DNA of 64,000 nt from a bacterium (GTDB lineage: Bacteria; Pseudomonadota; Alphaproteobacteria; Rhodobacterales; Rhodobacteraceae): the NCBI GenBank assembly GCA_016124195.1, contig WGOE01000003.1:186001-250000 (forward strand). The letters run 5' to 3'. Below are positions 37,771-46,683 of this stretch, in pieces (the stretch's first letter is position 1; every line of letters starts with the position of its first letter). The notes under the pieces are model-generated. The model was not told where the DNA came from and made no database searches. It saw only the letters and a list, made by a program, of their open reading frames with translations. Both the position numbers and the translations under genes were made by a program.

Positions 37771-37797
37771 GGGTAGGATGGGCAATCTGCCCATACT
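37771..37797. repeat. Dispersed palindrome, copy 1 (TAGGATGGGCAATNTGCCCATACT)
   Basis: A 27-bp sequence (GGGTAGGATGGGCA, then ATCTGCCCATACT) with a 7-bp ATGGGCA/TGCCCAT stem. Its reverse complement recurs, with a single mismatch, at 49715-49741. It lies between two convergent genes (Hsp20 and vWA) next to a terminator. Confidence 0.7.
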
Positions 37798-37803
37798 TGA
37801 GCC

Positions 37804-39873
37804 TCAGCGCGACAGGCTCTGCGCCAGTCGCATCAGCGTCACGGCCTCGGCGCGGTAGCCATAGGCATCGCCTCCCTTCGAGTCCGAGGCCAGCGCAATC
37901 GCCTGGTCATAGCCCCAGTCCCCCAGATATGGCGAATGTTCCAGAATCTGGCCAAAGCCGGCAATCGCAGCGGCGAACCTCGCCTCGGTCGTGGCGGGCG
38001 CATCCGGCAGGATCGGAGTCTCGATCAGATGCGACGCGCCCTCTCCGGGGGTCTTGTAGCGCAGACGCAGGAAGCCCAGTTCGTCCGGCTGATCCGGTTT
38101 CGGCCCCGCTGTCTCGGGCGCCTTGCCATAGCGCAGGGCATCGTTCAGGACCGCGGGGCTGCCAACCGGCGTCACCTCATAAAGCGCCGTCACCTGCGCC
38201 CCTGCCCCGATCTCGCCCGCGTCAACCTTGTCATTGTTGAAATCCTCGCGCCGCAGGGCGCGGGTTTCATAGCCGATCAGGCGGTATTCCGCGACCTTGG
38301 CCGGGTTCCATTCGACCTGGATCTTCACATCGTCGGCGATGGGATAAAGCGCGCCGGTCAACTGATCGCCCAGCACCTTCTGCGCCTCGGACATTGTGTC
38401 GATATAGCTCGCCGTGCCGTTGCCGTTCTGCGCCAGGGCCTGCATCGTCGCATCATCCAGATTGCCGCGGCCAAAGCCCAGAACCGACAGATAGGTCCCG
38501 GTCGCCCGCTCTGATGCGATGAAGGTCTTGAGGTCGTCCGGATTGTCGATCCCCACGTTGAAATCACCGTCCGTCGCCAGCAGAATGCGCGAGATGCGGC
38601 CTTTCTCGGCCATCTGCCCCGCCACCTGATAGGCCAGCCGCAGGCCCTCGGCCCCGGCGGTCGAACCGCCGGCATCCAGCCTGTCCAGCGCATTCAGGAT
38701 CGTCGCCCGGTCGGCGGCCGGCGTGGGCGGCAGAACCTCACCGGCCGATCCGGCATAGGTCACGATCGCCACCCGGTCCTGCGGGCTGAGCTTCGGCAAC
38801 ATCAGTGCAAGGCTCTGCTTCAGCAGCGGCAGCTTGTTGGCCTCGTCCATGCTGCCCGATGTGTCGATCAGAAACACCAGATTGAGCGGCGGGCGTTCGG
38901 TCACGCTGCGCCCCTGCAGCGCGATGCTGACCAGCCTGGTGTCAGGATTCCACGGCGTCGGCATGACAGAGATAGAAGGCTGGAATGGCGCCTCCCCCTT
39001 GGGCTGCGGCAAGTCATAGGGGAAATAGTTCACCATCTCTTCGACGCGCACCGCCTCGGGCGGCGGCAACTGACCCGCGTTGAGCGAGGACCGCACGACT
39101 GCGTAGCTCGACGTATTGAGATCGGCCGAAAAGGTCGAGACCGGCTCTTCCGCCGTCACATGAACCGGGTTTTGCGCGGCATTGGCGTAGGTCTCGGTAT
39201 TGGGCAGCGGGATCGGCGCAGCCTGATCCGGGGCCGACGCCATGGCAGGGACCCGGCCTTGGGGGGCGAGTTTGCCGGCGGCCAAGCCCTGGCTCGCCAG
39301 CGGTGCGGCGGGCATGGCTAAAGGCGCCGCACCCCCGGTCACTGCGCCCACGTCGGGCAACGTCGGTTCCGCGGCAGGGCTTTGCGACAACCTGTCCTGC
39401 GCGGGCGGCGCCGGGGTGTTCAGCGCTTGCGGCTGTACGGCCTCCGCCTGATCCGCGGGGATCTGCGGTGCCGCATCGGCTGCCGTGGTCTTTTCCATCA
39501 CGGGCGGCGCTTTGGCCTTGGGCGCAAGAACCGGCTTTTGCAGCACGGCGGGCGGCCTATCCGGCATCGGCAACGGCGCCCGGGTCAAGGGCAGGATCAG
39601 CGCGACACCAAGGCACAACGCCGCGACAGAGGTGCTGGCGGTCAGCATCGGGCGCGTGGTCAGGGATTTCAGCATCTGGCGAACTCCTCTCAGAAAACCC
39701 GCCGTCAGAGGGCGGTCTACTGAAAGACGTGCGGGCTGGTCCGATCCTTGGCGGCTGGCCTGCAATTGGTCAAAATTCTGCATCGCCAGCGCCAGCGCGG
39801 CGGCTCTGGCCTCGGCGTCGGGCGCAGGAGTGGCGTGCAGTGCGGCCTTCAGGGCCTCGAGGTCGTCGGTCAT
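37804..39873 (-). CDS. Membrane-anchored vWA-domain protein (YfbK-like), probable sigma-factor partner
   Basis: A 689-residue protein. A soluble amino-terminal region of about 75 residues precedes a single membrane helix (LTASTSVAALCLGVALILPL), a long Pro/Ala-rich periplasmic linker, the YfbK-type region (STFSADLNTSSYAVVRSSLN, EEMVNYFPYDLP), and a vWA domain with an intact metal site (NLVFLIDTSGSMDEANKL, then VAIVTYAGSAGEVLPPT). A carboxy-terminal DUF3520-like domain (FLRLRYKTPGEGASHLIE) closes it. Its ATG overlaps the stop of the ECF sigma gene (ATGA). The topology of cytoplasmic head, one helix and periplasmic sensor is that of an anti-sigma factor, so it may hold or release the sigma factor; that is inference. 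Confidence 0.88.
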   Translation of the reverse strand: MTDDLEALKAALHATPAPDAEARAAALALAMQNFDQLQASRQGSDQPARLSVDRPLTAGFLRGVRQMLKSLTTRPMLTASTSVAALCLGVALILPLTRAPLPMPDRPPAVLQKPVLAPKAKAPPVMEKTTAADAAPQIPADQAEAVQPQALNTPAPPAQDRLSQSPAAEPTLPDVGAVTGGAAPLAMPAAPLASQGLAAGKLAPQGRVPAMASAPDQAAPIPLPNTETYANAAQNPVHVTAEEPVSTFSADLNTSSYAVVRSSLNAGQLPPPEAVRVEEMVNYFPYDLPQPKGEAPFQPSISVMPTPWNPDTRLVSIALQGRSVTERPPLNLVFLIDTSGSMDEANKLPLLKQSLALMLPKLSPQDRVAIVTYAGSAGEVLPPTPAADRATILNALDRLDAGGSTAGAEGLRLAYQVAGQMAEKGRISRILLATDGDFNVGIDNPDDLKTFIASERATGTYLSVLGFGRGNLDDATMQALAQNGNGTASYIDTMSEAQKVLGDQLTGALYPIADDVKIQVEWNPAKVAEYRLIGYETRALRREDFNNDKVDAGEIGAGAQVTALYEVTPVGSPAVLNDALRYGKAPETAGPKPDQPDELGFLRLRYKTPGEGASHLIETPILPDAPATTEARFAAAIAGFGQILEHSPYLGDWGYDQAIALASDSKGGDAYGYRAEAVTLMRLAQSLSR

Positions 39874-40412
39874 CTTGCCTCCTCCGCCGCCATGGCGCGC
39901 AGGCGTTTCTTCACTTCGGACATGCGCCAGGCCACCGTGCCTTCGGACACGCCCAGAACCTCGCCGGCCTGCGCCTGGGTCAGGTCTTCGCCCAGAACCA
40001 GCGCCACCGTGTCGCGCAGTTCATGCGACAGGCGCTGCATGGCGGTGGTGAGCCAATCCAGCGCCTCGGCCTGGGTGGCCATGTCATCGCGCCGCGCCAG
40101 TTCCCAATCGCCCCAGCCTTCGGCCGCGCGGCTGTGCGAGGCGTGGCGCCGACGCCGGTCATGGGCGGCATTGACCACGACACGGTAGAGCCAGGTGGTA
40201 AAGCGCGCCTCGCCGCGAAAGGCCATCAGTTTGGCCGGCAGCGCGGCGCAGATGTCTTGTGCCAGATCCTGCGCCTCGGCCCGCTGACCGGTCAACCGAT
40301 AGGCGAGGCCATGGATGCGGTCATAATGCCGTCCGACCAGCGCGGCAAAAGCCTGACGGTCGCCGGAAGCGGCGGCCTGGGCCAGGGTCTCGTCATCGGT
40401 TTCCATGCGCAT
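39870..40412 (-). CDS. ECF-type RNA polymerase sigma factor
   Basis: Extracytoplasmic-function sigma factor, about 180 residues. Region 2 is clear (AFAALVGRHYDRIHGLAYRL, AQDLAQDICAALPAKL, FTTWLYRVVVNAAHD), as is region 4 with its helix-turn-helix (LTQAQAGEVLGVSEGTVAWRM, then SEVKKRLRAM). The start may be ATG 40412, ATG 40406 or GTG 40415; none has a strong ribosome-binding site. It overlaps the vWA gene by 4 bases, and no classic anti-sigma gene is present, which makes the vWA protein the likely regulator. The stress it senses and its regulon are not evident. Confidence 0.93.
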   Translation of the reverse strand: MRMETDDETLAQAAASGDRQAFAALVGRHYDRIHGLAYRLTGQRAEAQDLAQDICAALPAKLMAFRGEARFTTWLYRVVVNAAHDRRRRHASHSRAAEGWGDWELARRDDMATQAEALDWLTTAMQRLSHELRDTVALVLGEDLTQAQAGEVLGVSEGTVAWRMSEVKKRLRAMAAEEAR

Positions 40413-40460
40413 CACACCGGGTTGGACGATGCCGTGCCGGTAATCCTTGGTCCTCGCATG

Positions 40461-40491
40461 AAAAAAAGGAGACGGGGCAAGCCCGTCTCCT
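40461..40491 (-). terminator. Intrinsic terminator after the peptidoglycan-binding protein gene
   Basis: On the minus strand AGGAGACGGG pairs with CCCGTCTCCT (40467-40491) and is followed directly by a run of eight or more T residues. It lies about 80 nt beyond the stop of the gene starting at 41111 and insulates the ECF sigma gene from it. Confidence 0.85.
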
Positions 40492-40568
40492 GATGATGCT
40501 CAAAACCCGGCATCGGGGTGCCCTGCTCGATGGTCTTTTGCCCCGCCTGCGCAACTTTGGTCCAGTGA

Positions 40569-41111
40569 TCAGCTCAGAAGGGCGTCGTAGATGTTCGCCG
40601 ACCCGGCCTGGGTGTTCAAAAGCTGCAACCGGCCCGTGTTGCGGGCAAAGCGCGCCAGTGCGTCATAGGTGCTCGGGCCGAAGTTGCCGTCGAGGACGCC
40701 GTGGTAATAGCCGTAGTTGGTCAGCGTGGCCTGGATGCGGCGCCGCTCGTTCATCGAATAGGTCGAGAAGGCGTAGGCCGCCGGCGTGTTGTAGACCGAG
40801 GGCTGCGGCGCGGGCACATAGACCGGCTGGGGGTAATAGTCGCGGTAATAGCCGTCGTCGCGGTCATGACGGCCGTTGTGCCAGTAGTTGTCCCGATAGA
40901 CCGGCTGATACTGCGGCGCCGGTGCGGCATGTGCCGGACGGTTGGCTTGAGTGACAAGATAGCCGAGCAACAGAGTGGTGGCGACGCCACGGGTGAACAT
41001 CTTGTCATCGCGGCTCCACGCCAGGGCGGGAACGGCCGATGTCGCAACAAGTGCCACGGCGACAGAGCCTGCGATCAGGTTGGTCTTCAGGTTTGACAAA
41101 AGAGGCAGCAT
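40569..41111 (-). CDS. Exported peptidoglycan-binding-domain protein
   Basis: A 180-residue exported protein: signal sequence LIAGSVAVALVATSAVPALA near residues 12-31, a Tyr/Asp/Pro-rich low-complexity middle (RDNYWHNGRHDRDDGYYRDY), and a carboxy-terminal PG_binding_1 domain (ERRRIQATLTNYGYYHG, then VLDGNFGPSTYDALARFA). Such domains bind cell-wall peptides. AAAGGA precedes the ATG at 41109-41111. No catalytic domain is present, so it is probably structural or a targeting protein. It precedes the ECF sigma gene on the same strand but is insulated by a terminator. Confidence 0.82.
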   Translation of the reverse strand: MLPLLSNLKTNLIAGSVAVALVATSAVPALAWSRDDKMFTRGVATTLLLGYLVTQANRPAHAAPAPQYQPVYRDNYWHNGRHDRDDGYYRDYYPQPVYVPAPQPSVYNTPAAYAFSTYSMNERRRIQATLTNYGYYHGVLDGNFGPSTYDALARFARNTGRLQLLNTQAGSANIYDALLS

Positions 41112-41841
41112 GTCGTGTCCTTTCGATTGGCTGTCTGGCATTGCCCCAGTATCGTTCGGTTGGCGTTTGCCTTGGGACCAAGATGGGGTTTGCCGAGGGG
41201 ATAGGCAAAATCAGAAGGCTGATATCGCATAACAATCACGTCACTCAACGGCCATCCTGTTGAAGTCAAACGGCAACGGCGGATTTCCGACCGTTGCACG
41301 GCTGATCTTCGGCGTCTTGGCGTTTCGGCGCGTGCTGGCCCCCTTTGTGCCGGGTCAGGCGGTATTTCTTGCAGGTTTAACGTGGCGCATGGCCCGAATC
41401 GTCCTGGCGCAGACCGCATGTGCCGCGGCGAGTTTCGGACAGAGAAAGACCAGTCGGGTGAAATTCGTCGCCCGGATCGGCCCGAAGCACGCCTCATTGA
41501 CCCCGGCCATCCCTGAACCACCCCCGACGGCCCGCCGAGCCACATCGGTCGGATTCGCCCAAGTTGGCCATCGGGTCGGGCCGGCCGTCGCCGTTCAGAT
41601 TCGCCGCGGCATGACACACTCCAGCCAACGGCCGGCGTTCGGCATCTGCTGTTTCGGTTGAGGGCAGGTGCGGCCGGGCCGGTGGTCTCAGGTCGGGCCA
41701 TGTCGCCACGGCGACCGGCGCAAATCACCAAGGCGGACCACGCATCGCAGGGCCTCGATCGCTGAACCGGGGCCAGAGCCCAAGACAACGTCGCCCGGAG
41801 CAACCTTCAGGGTGCCCGGGCGTCGCGGTTTCGGCTTCGGT
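41112..41841. other. 730-bp stretch without a convincing gene
   Basis: Bounded by the promoter of the peptidoglycan-binding gene on the left and the gabD 3' end on the right. Open frames exist on both strands but none has family features and a ribosome-binding site. One minus-strand frame at about 41500-41640 reads ANLNGDGRPDPMANLG, which resembles the calcium-binding core of FG-GAP repeats, so this could be the remnant of a decayed repeat protein. No tRNA or strong terminator is seen. Confidence 0.4.
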
Positions 41842-43320
41842 TCAGACAGACAGGCAGATGTATTTCATCTCCATATAGTCCTCGATCCCGTGGTGGCTGC
41901 CTTCGCGGCCCAGGCCCGATTGCTTGACCCCGCCGAAGGGCGCAACCTCGGTCGAGATGAGGCCGGTGTTGACGCCGACCATGCCGTATTCCAGCGCCTC
42001 CTGCACCCGGGTGATGCGGCCGATGTCGCGGGCGTAGAAATAGCTGGCGAGGCCAAAGATCGTGTCATTGGCGCGGGCGATGATCTCTTCCTCGGTGTCG
42101 AACTTGAACAAGGGCGCCAGCGGGCCAAAGGTTTCTTCGGTCGCGACCTTGGAGGTCGGCAGGACGCCGGTCACCACGGTGGGTTCAAAGAAGGTGCCGC
42201 CCAGGGCATGCCGCTTGCCGCCGGTGACGACCTTGCCGCCGCCGGCCAGGACATCGGCGATATGCTCTTCGACCTTTTCCACAGCCGCCTCGTTGATCAG
42301 CGGGCCGGTGGTGGTACCGGCCTTCAGCCCGTCGCCGATCGACAGCTTGGCCACCGCGGCGGCCAGCTTTTCGGCGAAGGCGTCATAGACGCCGGCCTGC
42401 ACATAGATCCGGTTCGCGCAAACACAGGTCTGGCCGTTGTTGCGGAACTTGGAAATCATCGCGCCTTCAACGGCCTTGTCCAGATCGGCATCATCAAACA
42501 CGATGAAGGGCGCATTGCCGCCCAGTTCCATCGAACATTTCAGCACCTGCTCGGCCGCCTGGCGCAACAGGATGCGGCCCACTTCCGTGCTGCCGGTGAA
42601 GGTCAACTTGCGGACGGCCGGGTTCTCGCAGAACTCCTTGCCGATCTCGGACGACCGTTTCGAGGTGATGACAGAGAAGACCCCCGCCGGCACCCCGGCC
42701 CGTTCGGCCAGCACCGCGAGCGCTATGGCCGACAGCGGCGTCTCCGCCGCCGGACGTGCCACGAAGCCGCAGCCTGCAGCCAGCGCCGGCGCCACCTTGC
42801 GCGCGATCATCGCGTTGGGAAAGTTCCACGGCGTGATCGAGGCGGCAACGCCGATCGGCTGCTTGATCACAGTGATGCGCTTGTCGCGCTGATGGCCGGG
42901 AATGGTCTCGCCATAGATGCGTTTGGCCTCTTCGCCATACCATTCGATGTAGGAGGCGCCGTAAGCGACCTCACCCTTGGCCTCGGCCAGCGGCTTGCCC
43001 TGTTCGGCGGTCATGATGATGCCCAGATCATCCTGATTGGCCATGCAGAGATCGAACCACTTGCGCATGACGGCGGCGCGTTCCTTGCCGGTGCGGGCGG
43101 CCCATTCGTGGCGCGCCTTGTCGGCGGCGGCGATGGCGCGGGCGGCATCGCCGCGGGTCAGGTTCGGCACATGGGCAATCACATCGCCCCGCGCCGGGTT
43201 GGTGACAGGAAAGGTCGCGCCATCGGCCGCCTCGATCCATTCCCCGGCGACATAGGCCTTGTTGGGAACCAGCGAGGGGTCTTTCAGCAGCGCGCGCAGA
43301 TCGGTGACGGAATCGAGCAT
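41842..43320 (-). CDS. gabD: NAD(P)-dependent succinate-semialdehyde dehydrogenase
   Basis: Oxidises succinate semialdehyde to succinate, the last step of GABA use. The 492-residue product begins MLDSVTDLRALLKDPSLVPN at the ATG 43318-43320. Aldehyde-dehydrogenase hallmarks are ITPWNFPNAMIARKVAPALA, the cofactor loop FTGSTEVGRIL, the catalytic glutamate in LKCSMELGGNAPFIVFDDAD and the catalytic cysteine in NNGQTCVCANRIYVQ. The motif set matches GabD best. No GABA transaminase of known type is adjacent, although a class III aminotransferase lies 13 kb away. Related aldehyde substrates, such as glutarate semialdehyde, cannot be excluded. Confidence 0.9.
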   Translation of the reverse strand: MLDSVTDLRALLKDPSLVPNKAYVAGEWIEAADGATFPVTNPARGDVIAHVPNLTRGDAARAIAAADKARHEWAARTGKERAAVMRKWFDLCMANQDDLGIIMTAEQGKPLAEAKGEVAYGASYIEWYGEEAKRIYGETIPGHQRDKRITVIKQPIGVAASITPWNFPNAMIARKVAPALAAGCGFVARPAAETPLSAIALAVLAERAGVPAGVFSVITSKRSSEIGKEFCENPAVRKLTFTGSTEVGRILLRQAAEQVLKCSMELGGNAPFIVFDDADLDKAVEGAMISKFRNNGQTCVCANRIYVQAGVYDAFAEKLAAAVAKLSIGDGLKAGTTTGPLINEAAVEKVEEHIADVLAGGGKVVTGGKRHALGGTFFEPTVVTGVLPTSKVATEETFGPLAPLFKFDTEEEIIARANDTIFGLASYFYARDIGRITRVQEALEYGMVGVNTGLISTEVAPFGGVKQSGLGREGSHHGIEDYMEMKYICLSV

Positions 43321-43437
43321 ATGTGGGCCTCCATGTCTCGTTTCGCTTGCAATGCCGCAGCGATGTGGAAAAGTCCAGTTCGACGGCGAAATCTGATCAA
43401 ATTCAGGCCGACCCACCGCAGGAAGAGCATAGAGCCG

Positions 43438-44229
43438 ATGATCCCGACACTCGACCCCGACCGCGCCTATCAGAACGGCGCCTTCATCCCCGGCTCAGAG
43501 GCTTTGCCCCAGCTTTGGCACAGCGCGGCACAAGCCTTCCGCACGGACCTTGGCGCGCGGGCGGTTCTCGACCAGGCCTATGGGCCAGAGGCGCGCCAGC
43601 GCTTCGATCTGTTCCTGCCCGAAGCGCAGGCTCAGGGCCTGCTGGTCTTTGTGCATGGCGGCTATTGGATGAGCTTCGGGCGGGAAAGCTGGTCGCATCT
43701 GGCTGCAGGGGCGCTGGCGCGGGGCTGGGCCTGCGCGATGCCCTCCTACACTCTGGCGCCCGAAGCGCGGATTGCGCAGATGACGTCCGAGGTGGCCGAG
43801 GCCGTGCGCGCCGCCAGCGAAAGGGTCCCCGGCCCGGTCGTGGTGACGGGGCATTCCGCCGGCGGGCATCTGTCGGCCCGCATGGGCTGCGCCGATCTGG
43901 CCCTGCCGCAGGTCCGGCGCGTGGTGCCGATCTCGCCTCTGTCAGACCTCGACCCGCTGCGCGACACCACCATGAACGGGACCCTGCGCCTGACCGCGGA
44001 AGAGGCCGCCCGCGAAAGCCCGGCCCGCCTGCCCCTGCGCTCGGGCTGTTCGGCCCATGTCTGGGTCGGCGGGATCGAGCGTCCCGCCTTCCTCTGGCAG
44101 GCGCGCACCCTGTCCGAAGCTTGGGCCTGCGACTGGACCGTGGCCCCAGGCAAACATCATTTCAGCGTGGTAGACGATCTGACCGACCCGGGCTCTGCCC
44201 TGCTCGACGCCTGCCTGAACGCGCCCTGA
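43438..44229 (+). CDS. Alpha/beta hydrolase, kynurenine-formamidase-like
   Basis: Esterase-fold enzyme, 263 residues from the ATG at 43438. The oxyanion motif HGGYW (LLVFVHGGYWMSFGRESW) and nucleophile elbow GHSAGGHLSAR, with Ser about residue 142, are those of the arylformamidase/carboxylesterase group. The acid is probably in the region around GGIERPAF, and the catalytic His in PGKHHFSVVDDL. Kynurenine formamidases of this type hydrolyse N-formylkynurenine, but no other tryptophan-catabolism gene is nearby, so the substrate is left open. It is divergent from gabD. Confidence 0.8.
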   Translation: MIPTLDPDRAYQNGAFIPGSEALPQLWHSAAQAFRTDLGARAVLDQAYGPEARQRFDLFLPEAQAQGLLVFVHGGYWMSFGRESWSHLAAGALARGWACAMPSYTLAPEARIAQMTSEVAEAVRAASERVPGPVVVTGHSAGGHLSARMGCADLALPQVRRVVPISPLSDLDPLRDTTMNGTLRLTAEEAARESPARLPLRSGCSAHVWVGGIERPAFLWQARTLSEAWACDWTVAPGKHHFSVVDDLTDPGSALLDACLNAP

Positions 44230-44231
44230 CC

Positions 44232-44256
44232 CTTTCATCCAGGCAGAAATACTCCC
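44232..44256 (-). repeat. GGGAGTATTT...GATGAAAG element between convergent genes
   Basis: Read on the minus strand: GGGAGTATTTCTGCC, then TGGATGAAAG. It has the same arrangement as the element before glcE (32930-32949) and the same GAGTATT start as the palindrome upstream of polA. It lies in the 29-bp gap between the hydrolase and glycosylase stop codons. Confidence 0.55.
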
Positions 44257-44258
44257 TT

Positions 44259-45470
44259 TCAGGCCAGCGTCTCGCGCAACCATCCGGGGTCGAACACCAC
44301 CCGGTCACAGCCGGCAAAGCGGGCAAGCCGGTCCAGTTCCGCCTCCAGCCGCTGCCGGCGCCCGGATCCCATGGCCACGCCCGCCTCCGGCCAGAAGGCG
44401 CGCACGCGCAGGCAGCCTTCATCGCGGAAGGCCTTGGCGTCGATCCGGCCGGTCAGGCTCGCGCCCTCCAGCACCGGAAAGACGTAATAGCCGTATTTGC
44501 GCTGCGGTTCGGGCACGAAAACCTCGATCCTGTAGCGAAAACCGAACAGGAACTCGGCCCGGTCGCGGTCACGCAGCGCCGGGTCAAACGGCGACAGGAT
44601 CCGCATGCGCCCCGGCGGTTCAGGTGCCGCCGCCGCCGCGTCCAGCACATCGGGCCGGGCCAGGCTCTTGCGGCGCTGGCCGTCTGCGCCCTCGATCTCG
44701 ACCGGCACCACAGCGCCGCGATTTATCGCGGTGCCCGCCCAGGATTTCGCCTCGTCGGGCGTGATGGCGCGCCAATAGTCGCGCAACTCGCCCGGCGTGG
44801 CAAAGCCCAGCCGGTCGAGCGCCGCGTTGCACGACCAGTCCACCATCGCCGCCCGGTCGCCCAGGGGTGCCTGGTAAGCCCGCGGAATCACCCGATGCGA
44901 CAGGTCATAGACCTTTCGGAACCCCTCGCGCCTTGTGATCGAAAGTTGCCCGGTGCGCCACAGCCATTCCAGCGCCGTCTTGGAGGGATGCCAATCCCAC
45001 CAGCCGCCCTTGCCGCGCGCCTCGCCCTCGCCGACATCCGAAGACGACAGCGGCCCCTCGGCCTCGATCCGGCGCAGGATCGTGTCGAACTGCGCCTCAT
45101 AGCCTTCGCGGAACCACTTGCGCCAGTTGCCGTGCAGGCGTTCGGCATCCTGGGCAAAGCGGTGATGCCAATGGCCGTGCAGATGGATGGGCAGGATGGC
45201 GGCGTCGTGGGTCCAATGCTCCCACAGCGCGCGGTCCTTTTCGATCAGGCGGTGCAGCGCCTCGGGCTTGTAGCTTTGCCGCCGCGCCCACAGGATCATG
45301 TGATGCGCGCGTTCGACCGTGTTGATGCTGTCAACCTGGACAAATCCGATGCGGTCGATCAACCCCGCCAGCGCAGGCCCCGCGGCCGGGCCAGAGGGCG
45401 GCTCGGCCAAGACGTGACGGTCAAGGAAAAGGCGGCGAGCCGGGGCGTTGGGCAAAAAGGGAAGCGACAT
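44259..45470 (-). CDS. YcaQ-like DNA glycosylase / winged-helix protein
   Basis: Member of the HTH_42 family whose E. coli member YcaQ unhooks interstrand DNA crosslinks. The product has 403 residues. It has the catalytic Gln-x-Asp in GFVQVDSINTVERAHHMIL, the following WARRQSY, and the conserved EHWTHDAAILPIHLHGHW. The carboxy-terminal half has RMRILSPFDPALRDRDRAEF and KYGYYVFPVLEGASLTGRID, also diagnostic. Family resemblance is strong. Whether it acts on crosslinks or on simple alkylated bases cannot be told from sequence. Confidence 0.88.
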   Translation of the reverse strand: MSLPFLPNAPARRLFLDRHVLAEPPSGPAAGPALAGLIDRIGFVQVDSINTVERAHHMILWARRQSYKPEALHRLIEKDRALWEHWTHDAAILPIHLHGHWHHRFAQDAERLHGNWRKWFREGYEAQFDTILRRIEAEGPLSSSDVGEGEARGKGGWWDWHPSKTALEWLWRTGQLSITRREGFRKVYDLSHRVIPRAYQAPLGDRAAMVDWSCNAALDRLGFATPGELRDYWRAITPDEAKSWAGTAINRGAVVPVEIEGADGQRRKSLARPDVLDAAAAAPEPPGRMRILSPFDPALRDRDRAEFLFGFRYRIEVFVPEPQRKYGYYVFPVLEGASLTGRIDAKAFRDEGCLRVRAFWPEAGVAMGSGRRQRLEAELDRLARFAGCDRVVFDPGWLRETLA

Positions 45471-45511
45471 GGCCGCACGCTAACAGGCCGCAACCCGGTC
45501 TGAAAGCCGGC

Positions 45512-46558
45512 TCAACGCAGCGCGGCCCCCGCACAGCCGCCGCGCAGGTCGCGGAAACTGACCAGACGTTGCGAGCCTTCATCCCACAGCTTCAGCCGCA
45601 CCGTGGACAGGCTCTGCCGGATCGTCAGCTTTTGCGCCTGCGCCAGACTGGCATGATCGCGCAGCACTTCGGTCAGACGATAGAACGGGATTCGGCTGTA
45701 GAGGTGGTGGACGTGATGCACGCCGATGTTGCCGGTCAGCCACTGGATCGGCCGCGGCAGCTGGTAATAGGAACTGCCCTCCAGCGCGGCGTCGTGCAGC
45801 TGCCATTCCGGTTCCTTCGCCCAATGCGTCTCTTCGAACTGATGCTGGACATAGAACAGCCAGACCCCGATCGTTGCCGCGATGAGCGAGGTCGGGATGT
45901 AGATCAGCAAGAACGGCATCAGCCCGCCCAGCCACAGGATCAGCCCGACGATGATCGCGATGAAGGCGTTGGTCCCCATCGCCGAGACCCAATAGCGCCA
46001 GCCCGACCGCATCAGCCCGATCGGCAGGCGGTTCTGCACGACAAACATATAGGCCGGGCCCAGCACGAACAGCACGACCGGATTGCGGTAAAGCCGGTAA
46101 AGCAGGCGACCCCAGGGGCCACGGGCCCGATACTCTGCCACCGTCAGGGTCATGATGTCGCCGATGCCGCGCCGGTCCAGGTTGCCGTGCTGGGCGTGGT
46201 GGATGGCATGGGTACGCTTCCAGACATCATAGGGCGTCAGCGTCAGCACGCCCAGCGCCCGCCCGACCCAATCCGACAGGGTGCGGTTGTGAAAATAGGA
46301 GGCATGGCCGCAATCGTGCTGGATGATGAAGATGCGCACCAGAAAGCCGCCGTTCAACATGGCAATGGCCAGCGACAGCCAGGGCGACACCTGCAGCGCG
46401 GCCCAAGCGAGGCCCCAAAGCATCACGAAGGGCACCAGCGTCACCAGAAGTTCGAACACACTGCGCCGTGTCGAAGGGTCGCGATAGCGCGCGAGTTTCA
46501 TCACCCATTGGCGCGCAAGGTCCTGCCGCGACATGGCAAGGTCACTGTCTGAAGTCAT
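45512..46558 (-). CDS. Membrane fatty-acid desaturase
   Basis: Integral-membrane di-iron desaturase, 348 residues from MTSDSDLAMSRQD. The three histidine boxes are intact: HDCGHASYFH, HAIHHAQHGNLDRRG and GVHHVHHLYSRIP. Hydrophobic pairs flank them (LLVTLVPFVMLWGLAWAAL, AFIAIIVGLILWLGGLMPFLL). It uses oxygen to introduce a double bond into a fatty acid, probably in membrane lipids. Regiospecificity is not readable, and the spacing is like bacterial delta-12/omega-3-type proteins. The ATG at 46558 is preferred over a TTG six codons upstream. It is a single gene. Confidence 0.9.
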   Translation of the reverse strand: MTSDSDLAMSRQDLARQWVMKLARYRDPSTRRSVFELLVTLVPFVMLWGLAWAALQVSPWLSLAIAMLNGGFLVRIFIIQHDCGHASYFHNRTLSDWVGRALGVLTLTPYDVWKRTHAIHHAQHGNLDRRGIGDIMTLTVAEYRARGPWGRLLYRLYRNPVVLFVLGPAYMFVVQNRLPIGLMRSGWRYWVSAMGTNAFIAIIVGLILWLGGLMPFLLIYIPTSLIAATIGVWLFYVQHQFEETHWAKEPEWQLHDAALEGSSYYQLPRPIQWLTGNIGVHHVHHLYSRIPFYRLTEVLRDHASLAQAQKLTIRQSLSTVRLKLWDEGSQRLVSFRDLRGGCAGAALR

Positions 46559-46683
46559 GGAAAATGCCCTGTTCAAGCGGCGCAGAGGAAAACGATACGC
46601 AAGGATAGGCTTTCACTCTGATGGGCCGGGGCTTTGCCCGGGTGTACCAGCGATTGTGCCCCTTTATCACGCCATAAGAAAGT

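Noticed and set aside
41668-43437. Long upstream extension of the alpha/beta hydrolase frame, opposite gabD
   Set aside because: The first 590 codons are the antisense of gabD; the hydrolase has its own ATG at 43438.
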